From positions 992,001-1,056,000 of the forward strand of contig NZ_JAFBCF010000001.1 of assembly GCF_016907535.1 (NCBI RefSeq): a stretch of DNA of 64,000 nt, given 5' to 3'. Of the stretch, positions 1 through 8,901 are shown in pieces. Source of the stretch: Microlunatus panaciterrae. Lineage in GTDB: Bacteria; Actinomycetota; Actinomycetes; Propionibacteriales; Propionibacteriaceae. The notes under the pieces were generated by a model. The model ran no database searches. It worked only from the letters and a program-made list of their open reading frames with translations, and was not told where the DNA came from. The position numbers were made by a program, and so were the translations under genes. The first letter of the stretch is position 1. The number at the start of each line of letters is the position of its first letter.

Positions 1-1928
1 TCGCGCAGCAGCTGTGGGTCGTCACTGCTGCGCACGGCGATCCGGAACGCGGCCAGCTGACGATCAGAGCCCGGGCCGGAACCATCCAGGATTTCGCGTG
101 CGGTCTGGTGCACCGCCCGTCGGCGGGAGGCCCTGATCGCCGGTGGGCAGTACGGACCGGCCAGCTCGGTCTGGGCGAAGGTCAGCAGATCGCGGACGAC
201 GATGTCGTGTGGTTCGCTGGGCACGGACTCGAGGATGATCTGCAGTGCCTCCGCCGGCGCCAGCTCGGCGTTGCGGACACCGTCGCGGATGCTGTTGTAG
301 ACGACGACCCGGGTCGCGTCGTCGGCGATGCCGGGCAGCAGCGGTCCCACCCTGGACCAGCCCTCCGCACCGAACCGGATCTTGGCCCAGGTCTCGTCGC
401 CGGCGTCGGGGACGACGACGTATGCCGGCGCCGGGAGCGCGATCGTCGTCTCGGCTCCCGACACCAGAACCGGGGTGCGGAACAGCTCGGCACCGGTGCT
501 GTCCAGACCCGCGACGCTGATCGCATGCGTCCGGTCGGCGGGTGCCTGGCGAGGTGGGACCCTGGCGATCCTGATCTGCTGCAGGTCCGGTACGGCGGTG
601 AGGGTGTCGAGTCCGGCGGTCTGCAGCCAGCTCGCCGCCCAGCGCCCGAGGTCGCGGGCCCCGGCCCTGGTCCAGGCGGAGATCAGATCGGCGAACTCGG
701 CGTTGCCGAAGGCATGCTCGGTGAAGTAGGCGTTCAGGCCGGCGAAGAAGGTCTCGTCGCCGAGGTAGCCGACCAGCTGGCGGAGCACGGCGGCGCCCTT
801 GGCGTAGGAGATGCCGTCGAAGTCGTTCAGGGCGGACTGGGCGTCCGCTGACCCGTTGCCTGCCACCGGGTGGGTCGACGGTGCCTGGTCGGCGACGGAC
901 CCCCAGTCCTTGCGGAGGATGCCGAACTCCACCCAGAGCGGATAGTCGGTCGACTCGGTGCAGGCGCGGTGCGACATGTACTCGGCGAAGGACTCGTTCA
1001 GCCACAGGTCATCCCACCAGCGCATGGTGACCAGGTCCCCGAACCACATATGCGCCATCTCGTGGGCGATCGTGCCGGCCCGGGTCCCTCGCTCGGAGGT
1101 GGTGGCCGCAGCCCGGAAGATGTAGGAGTCGCGGAAGGTCACGCAGCCGGGATTCTCCATTGCGCCTGCGTTGAAGTCGGGCACGAACGCCTGGTGGTAC
1201 TCGCCGAACGGGTAGCGCACGCCGAAGACCCGGTGGAAGTAGTCGAAGGACGCCTTGGTGACGTGGAAGATGTCGGCCGCCTCGGCGGCCAGGCTCTCCG
1301 CCAGCGAGGCCCGGACGTGGATGCCGAGAGGGATGCCGTCGTGCTGGTCGTACAACGACGCGTAGGGTCCGGCGACCAGCGTCACATAGTAGGACGACAA
1401 CGGCCTGCTGGGAGTGATCCGCCAACGACCCTCGCCGACGCGTTCGCTCGGCCCGTTGCCCAGCACGGTCCAGTCAGCCGGCGCGGTGATGTCGAACGTA
1501 TAGCTGGACTTGAGGTCCGGCTGGTCGAAGCAGCCGAACCATCGCGGCGCGGCGTCGAGGAACGACATGGCATAGAGGTAGGTCTGATGATCAGCTGGAT
1601 CGACGTGCCGGTGCAGCCCCTCGCCGTCGCTGGAGTAGGCCATCAGACCGACCAGCACGAGGGTGTTCTGTGCAGCCAACTTCGGCAGCGGCAACCGACC
1701 GTCGGTCCAGCTGTCCGGGTCCAGCTCGGAACCGTTCAGCGTGGCGCCCAGCAGCTCGGCCCCCTTGAAGTCCACGAACGTCGACGACCCAGGACGCCCG
1801 CTGAAGGTGATGGTCGTCGTCGAGCGGAAGTGGTCACCGGCACCTGTCAGATCGAGGACGACGTGAGTGTGGTCGACGGAGACCAGGTCGGCACGTGTCT
1901 GTGCCTCGGACCGCAGCAGGCTGGGCAT
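1..1928 (-). CDS. pepN: Aminopeptidase N (M1 metallopeptidase), 3' end cut by window edge
   Basis: Zinc aminopeptidase that removes N-terminal residues from peptides in the cytoplasm. The M1 signatures are visible: GAMEN at about residues 255-259 (substrate N-terminus binding), HEMAH at 289-293 and the third zinc ligand Glu312 in WLNESF. Some 642 codons lie in the window; family members are about 850 residues, so the C-terminal helical domain runs off the left edge. The ATG at 1926-1928 starts MPSLLRSEAQTRAD. A TAGGTT box (1935-1940) ends 6 nt before the ATG and there is no Shine-Dalgarno, so a leaderless transcript is likely (inference). The gene lies downstream of aceB on the same strand but is separated from it by a hairpin-rich repeat region. 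Confidence 0.95.
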   Translation of the reverse strand, partial: MPSLLRSEAQTRADLVSVDHTHVVLDLTGAGDHFRSTTTITFSGRPGSSTFVDFKGAELLGATLNGSELDPDSWTDGRLPLPKLAAQNTLVLVGLMAYSSDGEGLHRHVDPADHQTYLYAMSFLDAAPRWFGCFDQPDLKSSYTFDITAPADWTVLGNGPSERVGEGRWRITPSRPLSSYYVTLVAGPYASLYDQHDGIPLGIHVRASLAESLAAEAADIFHVTKASFDYFHRVFGVRYPFGEYHQAFVPDFNAGAMENPGCVTFRDSYIFRAAATTSERGTRAGTIAHEMAHMWFGDLVTMRWWDDLWLNESFAEYMSHRACTESTDYPLWVEFGILRKDWGSVADQAPSTHPVAGNGSADAQSALNDFDGISYAKGAAVLRQLVGYLGDETFFAGLNAYFTEHAFGNAEFADLISAWTRAGARDLGRWAASWLQTAGLDTLTAVPDLQQIRIARVPPRQAPADRTHAISVAGLDSTGAELFRTPVLVSGAETTIALPAPAYVVVPDAGDETWAKIRFGAEGWSRVGPLLPGIADDATRVVVYNSIRDGVRNAELAPAEALQIILESVPSEPHDIVVRDLLTFAQTELAGPYCPPAIRASRRRAVHQTAREILDGSGPGSDRQLAAFRIAVRSSDDPQLLR

Positions 1929-1984
1929 GGACAGAACCTAACCGGTCCCGGCCCGCTCAGGCCACGCACCCTGCCCGGACCCCG

Positions 1985-2110
1985 CGCTCTGAGTCTGTCG
2001 CAGAGCCGTACACGCGTGGCCCCTTCGACAAGCTCAGGGAGCGGACGCGTACTCCGAATCACGCGCTCTGAGCCTGTCGAAGAGCCCCTTCGACAAGCTC
2101 AGGGCGCGTG
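1985..2110. repeat. REP-like CTTCGACAAGCTCAGGG palindromes between aceB and pepN
   Basis: Direct copies of CCCTTCGACAAGCTCAGGG lie at 2021-2039 and 2086-2104. Inverted, diverged copies of the form CTGAGCCTGTCGAAG lie at about 1989-2004 and 2068-2082. The inverted copy at 2068-2082 and the direct copy at 2086-2104 face each other across 3-4 nt, so RNA would form a strong stem-loop just downstream of the aceB stop. This could act as a transcription terminator or mRNA-end stabiliser for the aceA-aceB operon. The same family recurs near 32.3, 45.3 and 49.7 kb. Confidence 0.75.
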
Positions 2111-2176
2111 CAAGGAGCTCAGGGCACGTACGAGGAACTCACGGCGCGTGCGCGGAACTCATCGAGGGGAAGGAGG

Positions 2177-3871
2177 TCACGGAGTGACCCGATGGACCAG
2201 GTAGGTGGCGTAGGCGTAGGTGGTGAAGAAGGACGGCCAACGCTCGACCAGGCAGGAGTGCTCGAGGATGTCCCGGGCGGCGACCAGCCGGGTGTGCCGA
2301 TCGGAGTCATCCGGGTCAGCCAGTCGCTCCATCTCCTGGTCGATGCAGGAGGCGACCAGCTCGTGGGTGATGGCGGTACCGTCGATGGTGACCGCCTGAT
2401 GCCGGATCCACTGCCACAGCTGCATCCGCGAGATCTCCACGGTGGCGGCATCCTCCATCAGGTGGTCGATGGCGACCGCGCCCTGTCCCCCAACCCAGGC
2501 GGCGAGGTACTGCAGACTGACCCGGATGTTGGTCCGGACCCCGTCCATCGTGATCGTCCCGCCGACGTCACTCAGGTCGCCGAGTTGGGCGGCCGTCACC
2601 GAGACATCGTCACGACGCCTCCCCAGCTGGTGCGGACGCTCTCCCAGCACCTGGTTGAAGGCCCGGGTGCAGGTGTCGACCAGCAACGGGTGCGCCACCC
2701 AGGATCCGTCGAACCCGTCCGAGACTTCCCGCACCTTGTCGGCCCTGGTCCTCTCCAGGGCTGCGGCAGTCGCGGCCGGGTCATCCCGACCGGGCACGAA
2801 GGCGGCCATACCTCCGATGGCGTGGGCTCCGCGTGCATGGCAGGTCTTCACCAACAGCTCGGTGTAGGCCCGCATGAACGGCGCGGTCATGGTCACCTGG
2901 CTCCGGTCGGGCAGTACCCGGTCGGCGCGTTCCGCCGAGTTCTTGATCATGGAGAAGATGTAGTCCCAACGGCCGGCGTTCAACCCGGCGGAATGATCAC
3001 GAAGCTCATAGAGGATCTCCTCCATCTCGAAGGCGGCCGGGAAGGTCTCGATCAGGCAGGTTGCCCGGATCGTGCCGTGCGGGATCCGCAGCTGCTGCTG
3101 TGCCCAGCAGAAGATGTCGTTCCACAGCCGCGCCTCGTGATGGGACTGCAGCTTGGGCAGGTAGAAGTAGGGACCCCGACCGGTCCTGATCAAGGTCCGG
3201 GCGTTGTGGAAGAAGTACAGACCGAAGTCGACGAAGGCCGCCGGGATGGCCTGCCCGTCAACGGTCAGGTGCTTCTCGCACAGATGCCAGCCGCGCGGCC
3301 GGACCATGATCGTCGGCGTCCGATCCACCAGCGCATAACGTCTGCCGTCGGGTGCGGTGAAGTCGATCTGTCGACGGATGGCGTCATACAGGTTGAGCTG
3401 GCCGTCCACAACATTGAACCAGGTCGGTGAGGTCGCGTCCTCGAAGTCGGCCATCCAGACCCGTGCACCCGAGTTGAGAGCGCTGACGGTCATCTTGCGT
3501 GACGTCGGACCGGTGATCTCACAGCGCCGGTCCTCCAGTCCTGGTCCGGGGTAGGCCACCCGCCACCCGGGGTCCCGACGGATCTCCTCCGTGTCGGGCC
3601 GGAAGGTCAGCTCCAGCCCGGCGTTGATCTTCTCGTGGCGCCTCCGACGGGCGTCCAGGATCTCCGCTCGGCGGCCGGCGAAGAGCCGATGCAGCTCGGC
3701 CACGAAGTCGAGTGCTGCCGGGGTCAGAATCTGCTCGAACCTCGGAGCCATCGCTCCGTGCACCACGATCCTGCCGGAGGGTGAAGGTGCCGAGGGGGTG
3801 AGGGTGGTTGCTGGGGCGGCCGGGGTCGGGGCGACGGTGGAGAGGCCGGGCCGTTGTTCGATGATCGTCAT
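2177..3871 (-). CDS. aceB: Malate synthase A (glyoxylate shunt)
   Basis: Condenses glyoxylate with acetyl-CoA to malate, the second glyoxylate-shunt step for growth on acetate or fatty acids. The 564-residue product is the short A-type enzyme rather than the roughly 720-residue G-type (GlcB) of mycobacteria. Recognisable family blocks include RPRGWHLCEKHL, the FPAAFEMEEILYEL segment with acidic active-site residues, and the C-terminal QLWQWIRH motif. AAAGGA lies 7 nt before the ATG. It follows aceA by 22 bp on the same strand, so the two almost certainly form an operon controlled from the aceA/ramB intergenic region. Confidence 0.96.
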   Translation of the reverse strand: MTIIEQRPGLSTVAPTPAAPATTLTPSAPSPSGRIVVHGAMAPRFEQILTPAALDFVAELHRLFAGRRAEILDARRRRHEKINAGLELTFRPDTEEIRRDPGWRVAYPGPGLEDRRCEITGPTSRKMTVSALNSGARVWMADFEDATSPTWFNVVDGQLNLYDAIRRQIDFTAPDGRRYALVDRTPTIMVRPRGWHLCEKHLTVDGQAIPAAFVDFGLYFFHNARTLIRTGRGPYFYLPKLQSHHEARLWNDIFCWAQQQLRIPHGTIRATCLIETFPAAFEMEEILYELRDHSAGLNAGRWDYIFSMIKNSAERADRVLPDRSQVTMTAPFMRAYTELLVKTCHARGAHAIGGMAAFVPGRDDPAATAAALERTRADKVREVSDGFDGSWVAHPLLVDTCTRAFNQVLGERPHQLGRRRDDVSVTAAQLGDLSDVGGTITMDGVRTNIRVSLQYLAAWVGGQGAVAIDHLMEDAATVEISRMQLWQWIRHQAVTIDGTAITHELVASCIDQEMERLADPDDSDRHTRLVAARDILEHSCLVERWPSFFTTYAYATYLVHRVTP

Positions 3872-3893
3872 GTCAAGGTCCTTTTTCTGGATT

Positions 3894-5240
3894 TCAGTGG
3901 AACTGTTCGGTCTCGGTGGACCCGGCCAGCGCGGTGGTCTCGCTGTCGGGGTTCAAGGCGGTCGTCACCCGGTCGAAGTAGCCGGTGCCGACCTCTGCCT
4001 GGTGGCGGGTGGCGGTATAGCCGTGCTGCTCGTCAGCGAACTCGCGTTCCTGCAGCGCGACATAGGAGGTCATCCCGTTGTGCGCATATCCCCGCGCCAG
4101 GGTGTACATCGAGTGGTTGAGGGCGTGGAAGCCGGCCAGCGTGATGAACTGGAATCGGTAGCCCAGTGCGCCGAGCTCGTCCTGGAAGGTGGCGATCTCG
4201 CGGTCGCTGAGAGCGGCCTTCCAGTTGAACGACGGCGAGCAGTTGTAGGCGAGCAGCTGATCGGGGAAGTCGCGGTGCAGCTCGGTGGCGAACTCGCGCG
4301 CCAGACCCAGGTCGGGCTTCGCCGTCTCCACCCAGATCAGGTCGCTGTACGGCGCGTAGGCCCGGGCGCGGGCCAGCACCGGCTCCAGACCCTGACGCAC
4401 TCGGTAGAAGCCTTCCGCCGTACGTTCACCCGTGCAGAACGGCTGGTCGACGGGGTCCACGTCGCTCGTCAGCAGGCCGGCCGCCAGGGCGTCGGTCCGA
4501 GCGATCACCAAGGTGGGCACGCCCATCACGTCTGCAGCCAACCGCGCACTGTTGAGCGTCCGGATGTGCTGGCGGGTGGGGATGAGGACCTTGCCGCCCA
4601 TGTGCCCACACTTCTTCTCCGAAGCCAATTGATCCTCCCAGTGAACACCTGCGGCGCCGGCGGCGATCATCTGCTTCATCAGCTCGAAGGCGTTCAGGGG
4701 ACCGCCGAAACCGGCTTCAGCGTCAGCGACGATCGGCGCGATCAGGGACGCCGGCTGGTCACCGGGACCACCCCGTTCGGCGCAGTCGATCTGGTCGGCG
4801 CGCAACATTGCGTTGTTCAGCCGCCGGACGACGGCGGGCACCGAGTTGGCCGGATAGAGGCTCTGGTCGGGATAGGTCTGGCCGGCCAGGTTGGCGTCGG
4901 CGGCGACCTGCCAGCCGGACAGGTAGATGGCCTCGAGCCCAGCCTTGACTTGCTGCACGGCCTGGTTTCCTGTCAACGCCCCCAGGCTCCGAACGAAGGG
5001 GCGCTGGTGCAGCAGCCGCCACAGTCGCTCGGCTCCGTACCGGGCCAACGTCTGCTCCTCCACCAGCGATCCGCGGAGAGCGACGACGTCGGCTGCCGTG
5101 TAGGTCCTCTGCACACCGGCCCAACGCGGGTTGGTGGCCCAGTCCCGCCGAAGCTCAAGCTCCGCCCGCCGGGCCGGGGTGACCGGCCCTGAGTCCGGTC
5201 GTGGGCGTTGGGTTTCGGTCGGGTTGATGGTGCTGGTCAT
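3894..5240 (-). CDS. aceA: Isocitrate lyase
   Basis: Cleaves isocitrate to glyoxylate and succinate, the first glyoxylate-shunt step. The catalytic KKCGH signature is at residues 209-213, and the product is 448 residues, close to the usual 430. I chose the ATG at 5238-5240 ([10 protein letters not shown]) because AAGGGA lies just upstream; the frame stays open further upstream but that extension runs into the regulatory region. First gene of the aceA-aceB operon and divergent from a RamB-type regulator, the arrangement expected for acetate-responsive control. Confidence 0.97.
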   Translation of the reverse strand: MTSTINPTETQRPRPDSGPVTPARRAELELRRDWATNPRWAGVQRTYTAADVVALRGSLVEEQTLARYGAERLWRLLHQRPFVRSLGALTGNQAVQQVKAGLEAIYLSGWQVAADANLAGQTYPDQSLYPANSVPAVVRRLNNAMLRADQIDCAERGGPGDQPASLIAPIVADAEAGFGGPLNAFELMKQMIAAGAAGVHWEDQLASEKKCGHMGGKVLIPTRQHIRTLNSARLAADVMGVPTLVIARTDALAAGLLTSDVDPVDQPFCTGERTAEGFYRVRQGLEPVLARARAYAPYSDLIWVETAKPDLGLAREFATELHRDFPDQLLAYNCSPSFNWKAALSDREIATFQDELGALGYRFQFITLAGFHALNHSMYTLARGYAHNGMTSYVALQEREFADEQHGYTATRHQAEVGTGYFDRVTTALNPDSETTALAGSTETEQFH

Positions 5241-5330
5241 GGGCTGCCATCCCTTCGTGGTCGGCGTGGGTCGGATGCTCTGGTTCGACTCTGGTCGCGA
5301 CCCGCCCATGTCACAATCGACAGCCCCGGT

Positions 5331-5443
5331 CAAGAAGTCCGTTTCTTGCATCAAATGACCAGTTGTCCACAATCCGTTCCCGTGGTGAAATCACAGTATG
5401 CCCGCATCTCCCTCCGAGCCCACGTCAAGGAATGACTTTCTTG
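5331..5443. promoter_or_regulatory. Paired CAAG-N7-TTTCTTG boxes at the aceA/ramB divergent promoters
   Basis: Two 18-bp elements share the form CAAG-N7-TTTCTTG: 5331-5348 (a perfect CAAGAA/TTCTTG inverted repeat with a 6-bp centre) and 5426-5443. They are 95 bp apart, one near the aceA promoter and one just inside the annotated 5' end of the regulator. This looks like a dimeric operator pair for the adjacent XRE/RamB protein or another regulator of acetate metabolism. A shorter palindrome, GTGA-AA-TCAC, sits at 5385-5394. The assignment to RamB is inference from position; the published RamB motif is different. Confidence 0.5.
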
Positions 5444-6942
5444 ACGCTACTGCCCCCCGCAGACTCGTCTCCCCCGCTCCGGTCGCCTCGCTGACGGCCC
5501 GTGGTTCGGCCGGCGAGGGTCCGGATGCGCTGACCATCGGCAAGAGAATCCGGCACCGGCGCAAGAGCCGCGGTCAGACGCTGGACGCGGTCGCCCAGCG
5601 GGTGGGCATCTCACCGTCGGCTTTGTCCCTGATCGAGACCGGTCGCCGTGAGGCGCGGGTGTCGACCCTCGGTGCGATCGCCGCAGCGCTGGAGACGGAG
5701 CTGGCCGAGTTCCTGTCCGCCGATGCGCCCAGTCGTCGCGCCAAGCTGGAGATCGAGCTGGAGCGGGCGCAGCGGTCGGCGGAGTTCAGCGAGCTGGGCA
5801 TCGGGCCGGTACGCACCGGGCCCAGGCTGCCGCTCGACGCGCTCGAGTCGCTGGTCGCGCTGCATCAGGCGCTGGCGGCCGTGAAGGCCGAACGTGACAC
5901 CACCCCCGAGCATGCGCGGCGGGCGAACGCCGACCTGCGCGCCCGGATGCGCGCGTCCGACAACTACTTCCCGGAGATCGAACAGGCGGCGGACGCGCTA
6001 CTGCGCAGGATCGACCACGAGGGCGGCCCGCTCACCCGCTTCGGCGTCACCCGCATTGCCGAGGTGATGGGTTTCACGCTGCACACCGTCTCCGATCTGC
6101 CGGCATCGACGAGGACGGTCACCGACCTGGCCGGCCACCGGATCTTCCTCCCCGCCGCTGACGGCGCCGAGCAGCGGACGCTGGCGCTGGCCGCACTCGG
6201 GCACATCGCCCTGGGCCATCGCCCGCCCGGCAGCTATGCCGAGTTCCTGGCCCAGCGGGTCGAGGTCAACTACTTCGCCGCGGCCACCCTGGTCCCCGAG
6301 CGCTGGGCGGTGGAGTTCCTGCAGCAGGCCAAGCTGCGCAAGGACATCGAGATCGAGGACCTGCGGGACCACTTCCTGGTCAGCAACGAGATGGCCGCCC
6401 ACCGCTTCACGAACCTCGCCACCCGGCACCTGCAGATCCCCGTGCATTTCACTCGGATCAACGAGTACGGCGTCATCTACAAGGCGTACTCGAACGACGG
6501 TGTGCAGTTCCCGACCGACCCTTCGGGTTCGGTCGAGGGGCAGCGGGTCTGTCGCTACTGGACGTCTCGGCAGGTGTTCGAGCAGGCGGACTGGTCGGCG
6601 TCGTACCAGCAGTACACCGACACCCCCACCGGGACCTACTGGTGCACGGCCGCGGCCAGCCGCGGTGAGCGCGAGGCGACCTCGGTGGCGGTGGGCACCC
6701 CATACGAGCACGTGAAGTGGTTCCGCGGCCGCGGTACGCCGCACCGCGGCACCTCCCGGTGCCCGGACCCGCGGTGCTGCTCGACGCCCCCGGCCGAGCT
6801 GGCCGAACGGTGGGCCGGCCTGAGCTGGCCGAGCGCACGGGTCCAGTCGAACCTGCTGGCGGCGCTGCCGGCCGGAGCGTTCCCCGGAGTGGACGAGACC
6901 GAGGTGCTGGAGTTCCTCGACAGACAGCCTCGGGACCGCTGA
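5398..6942 (+). CDS. ramB: XRE/ScfR-type transcriptional regulator, RamB-like
   Basis: Predicted regulator of acetate and short-chain acyl metabolism. An XRE helix-turn-helix (about residues 45-100, with the typical IGKRIR...ALSLIETGRREAR pattern) is followed by an ImmA/IrrE-like region and a C-terminal ScfR (DUF2083) domain. The metallopeptidase HExxH is replaced by GHIALGH near residues 268-274, so zinc peptidase activity is unlikely. At 514 residues it is somewhat longer than Corynebacterium RamB, and the first 40 residues are probably disordered. The ATG lacks a clear Shine-Dalgarno and no other in-frame start exists before the HTH. It diverges from aceA, a classical RamB target, which supports the name. 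Confidence 0.85.
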   Translation: MPASPSEPTSRNDFLDATAPRRLVSPAPVASLTARGSAGEGPDALTIGKRIRHRRKSRGQTLDAVAQRVGISPSALSLIETGRREARVSTLGAIAAALETELAEFLSADAPSRRAKLEIELERAQRSAEFSELGIGPVRTGPRLPLDALESLVALHQALAAVKAERDTTPEHARRANADLRARMRASDNYFPEIEQAADALLRRIDHEGGPLTRFGVTRIAEVMGFTLHTVSDLPASTRTVTDLAGHRIFLPAADGAEQRTLALAALGHIALGHRPPGSYAEFLAQRVEVNYFAAATLVPERWAVEFLQQAKLRKDIEIEDLRDHFLVSNEMAAHRFTNLATRHLQIPVHFTRINEYGVIYKAYSNDGVQFPTDPSGSVEGQRVCRYWTSRQVFEQADWSASYQQYTDTPTGTYWCTAAASRGEREATSVAVGTPYEHVKWFRGRGTPHRGTSRCPDPRCCSTPPAELAERWAGLSWPSARVQSNLLAALPAGAFPGVDETEVLEFLDRQPRDR

Positions 6943-6991
6943 TCGCGTGCCCGGCGGCCGACGGCCGGCCATGATCGGCAAGGATGGTGCC

Positions 6992-8182
6992 ATGAGCCTT
7001 CCGATCCGCATCTTGACCGAGACCGACGCCGAGACATCACGGCGACTCAGCCATGAGGCATTCGGCGCCCCGAGGACTCCCCCGACCGAGCCGGCCACCC
7101 TGACCACGGTGGGTCAGACGCAGTTCGGCGCGTACGACGGGGAGGTGCTGGCGGCCCGGACCATCGACCGCGAGTTCGACTCCCATTTCGGCGGTGCGCT
7201 GGTGCCGACCTCCGGTATCGCCGGTGTGACGGTCGTCGCCGAGTACCGCGGTCGCGGCCTGCTGACCCCGCTGTTCGATGAGATGCTCGAGCATGCGCGC
7301 CGACGCGGAGCCGTGATCTCGACGCTGTACCCGAGTGCCCCGCGGATCTACCGCCGGTTCGGGTATGAGGTGGTCGGCGACTTCTTCACCGTGCGCGTGC
7401 CGACCGCGGTTCTCTCCACCGTGCGCGCGCCGGGTTCCATCACCCTGCGCCGTGCGACAGCCGAGGACCACGACAGCATCAAGCAGGTGTACGACCGGTG
7501 GGCCAGCGCGCAGAACGGCCCGCTGAGCCGACGCGGAGTGTCCTTCCAGCAACCGGCGGCGGAGTTCCTCGCCCAGTACACCGGTGTCACAGTGGCCGTC
7601 GACGGGTCGGGGACGATCATCGGCTACGCCTGCTGGAACCGCGGCCACGGCACCAGCATGGACGAGACGTTGAGCGTCCTCGACCTGCTGGCCGACTCGG
7701 CTGACGGCTACCAGGCGCTGCTGAACATGTTCGGCACCTTCTCCAGCGTCACGGGTCACACGAGCATCGACACGTCCGGTGACGATCCCGCCCGGATGTT
7801 CCTGCCGTCCTTGCACTGGGATGTCACCCACGCCTCCCCCTACATGCTGAAGGTTCTTGATCTTCCAGGCGCCTTCGCCGCCCGCGGCTACCCGTCCTTC
7901 ATCCGGGCGGACCTCGGCTTCCGGCTGGAGGGGGACTTCCTGGCCGGCAACGACGGCGGCTACCGGCTCCACGTCGACGCCGGGTCGGGCGAATGCGTGG
8001 CGCGCGATGACCAACAGGGCCCGGTGTTCACCGCCCGCGGGCTCGCGCTGGTCTATGCCGGCGTGCAGTCCTGTGCGAACCTCCGGACCGCAGGTCAACT
8101 GCGCGGTGGCACTCCTGAGACCGACGAGCTCTGGGACACCGTCTTCGGCGGCCGCCAACTGCACATCCGCAACTACTTCTAG
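6992..8182 (+). CDS. Eis-like GNAT N-acetyltransferase
   Basis: Predicted acetyl-CoA-dependent acetyltransferase of the Eis family (396 residues; Eis about 400). The N-terminal GNAT domain carries the acetyl-CoA loop EYRGRGLL at about residue 87; a second GNAT-like domain and an SCP2-like C-terminal domain follow. The protein ends in Asn-Tyr-Phe. In characterised Eis proteins the C-terminal Phe carboxylate is the general base, so the exact terminus supports activity. AAGGATGG precedes the chosen ATG; an upstream in-frame start would add 15 residues without homology. Substrate is not predictable; Eis proteins acetylate aminoglycosides, lysine or polyamines at several positions. Confidence 0.88.
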   Translation: MSLPIRILTETDAETSRRLSHEAFGAPRTPPTEPATLTTVGQTQFGAYDGEVLAARTIDREFDSHFGGALVPTSGIAGVTVVAEYRGRGLLTPLFDEMLEHARRRGAVISTLYPSAPRIYRRFGYEVVGDFFTVRVPTAVLSTVRAPGSITLRRATAEDHDSIKQVYDRWASAQNGPLSRRGVSFQQPAAEFLAQYTGVTVAVDGSGTIIGYACWNRGHGTSMDETLSVLDLLADSADGYQALLNMFGTFSSVTGHTSIDTSGDDPARMFLPSLHWDVTHASPYMLKVLDLPGAFAARGYPSFIRADLGFRLEGDFLAGNDGGYRLHVDAGSGECVARDDQQGPVFTARGLALVYAGVQSCANLRTAGQLRGGTPETDELWDTVFGGRQLHIRNYF

Positions 8183-8206
8183 CTGCGGCTCCACCCCACC
8201 GCCCGG

Positions 8207-8713
8207 TCAGGTGGCCCGGATTATCGGTTCCTCTCCGGTGGAGCCGGCGATGTCGGATGCGGCGGTCTCCAGCAGGGTGTCCGCCAGGTGCCGTAACGCC
8301 CGCGCGGCAGCCACTTCGTCGCCGATTCGCGCAACCGCCGGATCATGGCCGCTTCGATGGCTGAAGCCACGGGCGGTGAGTTCGACCGGGGTATCGCCGG
8401 ACAGCACCGCAACGGCGCTCGTGTCGTCTCCCGACTCGTACACGGACACCCGCACCTGCCATTCGCGGACCCGGGCTGCGGTCCCCTCATGCACGGCGGC
8501 CGGCGGGCCGTCCGGGTCGTGCGGAGTCAGCTGGGCGGAGGTGCCGGGTCCGGGGTAGAACAGTCCGGTGTGTCCGTCAGTCCAGCGAACGAGATATGGC
8601 GGTCCGCCATCGGGTCCCTGGATCTCGAGCACCTCGCCGGTTCGCACCGCGACACCGGTCCTGTTCGAGGCGAGGAAGATGCGATCTCCCACTCTGGCCT
8701 GCGTTCGTGTCAT
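8207..8713 (-). CDS. DUF1918/DUF1876 protein (dsRBD-like)
   Basis: Small cytoplasmic protein of 168 residues made of two actinobacterial domains. DUF1918 lies at about residues 5-60 (VGDRIFL, EVLEIQGPDGGPPYLVRW, GHTGLFYPGPG), an SH3-like fold. DUF1876 lies at about 85-160, related to double-stranded-RNA-binding-like folds (VRVSVYESGDDTSAVAVL). Molecular function is not established. Such genes often belong to hypoxia/dormancy regulons, and the promoter region shared with the divergent flavodoxin has DevR-like boxes. Converges with the Eis-like gene with only 24 bp between stops. Confidence 0.85.
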   Translation of the reverse strand: MTRTQARVGDRIFLASNRTGVAVRTGEVLEIQGPDGGPPYLVRWTDGHTGLFYPGPGTSAQLTPHDPDGPPAAVHEGTAARVREWQVRVSVYESGDDTSAVAVLSGDTPVELTARGFSHRSGHDPAVARIGDEVAAARALRHLADTLLETAASDIAGSTGEEPIIRAT

Positions 8714-8792
8714 GGCAGATCTCCTGTCGACTCAGCACTCGTCATCGATTGCGGACACCTTTTACGCTAGCCATTCGCGCTCGTACGCGGCA

Positions 8793-8839
8793 GGCCCGAA
8801 GGTCCCACTTTCGGGCCGGTCCAGCGGGACCTAAGCCTC
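8793..8839. promoter_or_regulatory. DevR/DosR-like boxes between DUF1918/1876 gene and flavodoxin
   Basis: The divergent intergenic region contains GGCCCGAAGGTCCC (8793-8806), which on the other strand reads GGGACCTTCGGGCC, and a second GGGACC half-site at 8826-8831 followed by TAAGCCTC. Such GGGACC...GGNCC motifs resemble actinobacterial DosR/DevR (OsdR) operators. Both flanking gene families are typical regulon members. The match is by eye and no DevRS pair lies in the window. Confidence 0.45.
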
Positions 8840-8901
8840 TTGGCCGGCTGTCCGCAACCGATCATCGTTGAGGCAGATGCTCATGATCGGAAGGGACCGA
8901 G

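Noticed and set aside
64-1005. 313-codon Arg/Pro-rich frame on the minus strand
   Set aside because: Alternative frame inside pepN with shadow composition; the M1 zinc motif is in another frame.
870-2204. 444-codon open frame on the plus strand over pepN
   Set aside because: Antisense shadow of a high-GC gene; low-complexity Arg/Gly/Val composition, no domains, while the minus strand encodes a full M1 peptidase.
2108-5192. Long plus-strand frames over aceB and aceA
   Set aside because: Mirror frames of the two glyoxylate-shunt genes; no ribosome sites and no recognisable motifs.
5385-5394. GlxR/CRP site upstream of the RamB-like gene
   Set aside because: GTGA and TCAC arms are present, but the spacer is 2 bp rather than the 6 bp of CRP-family sites.
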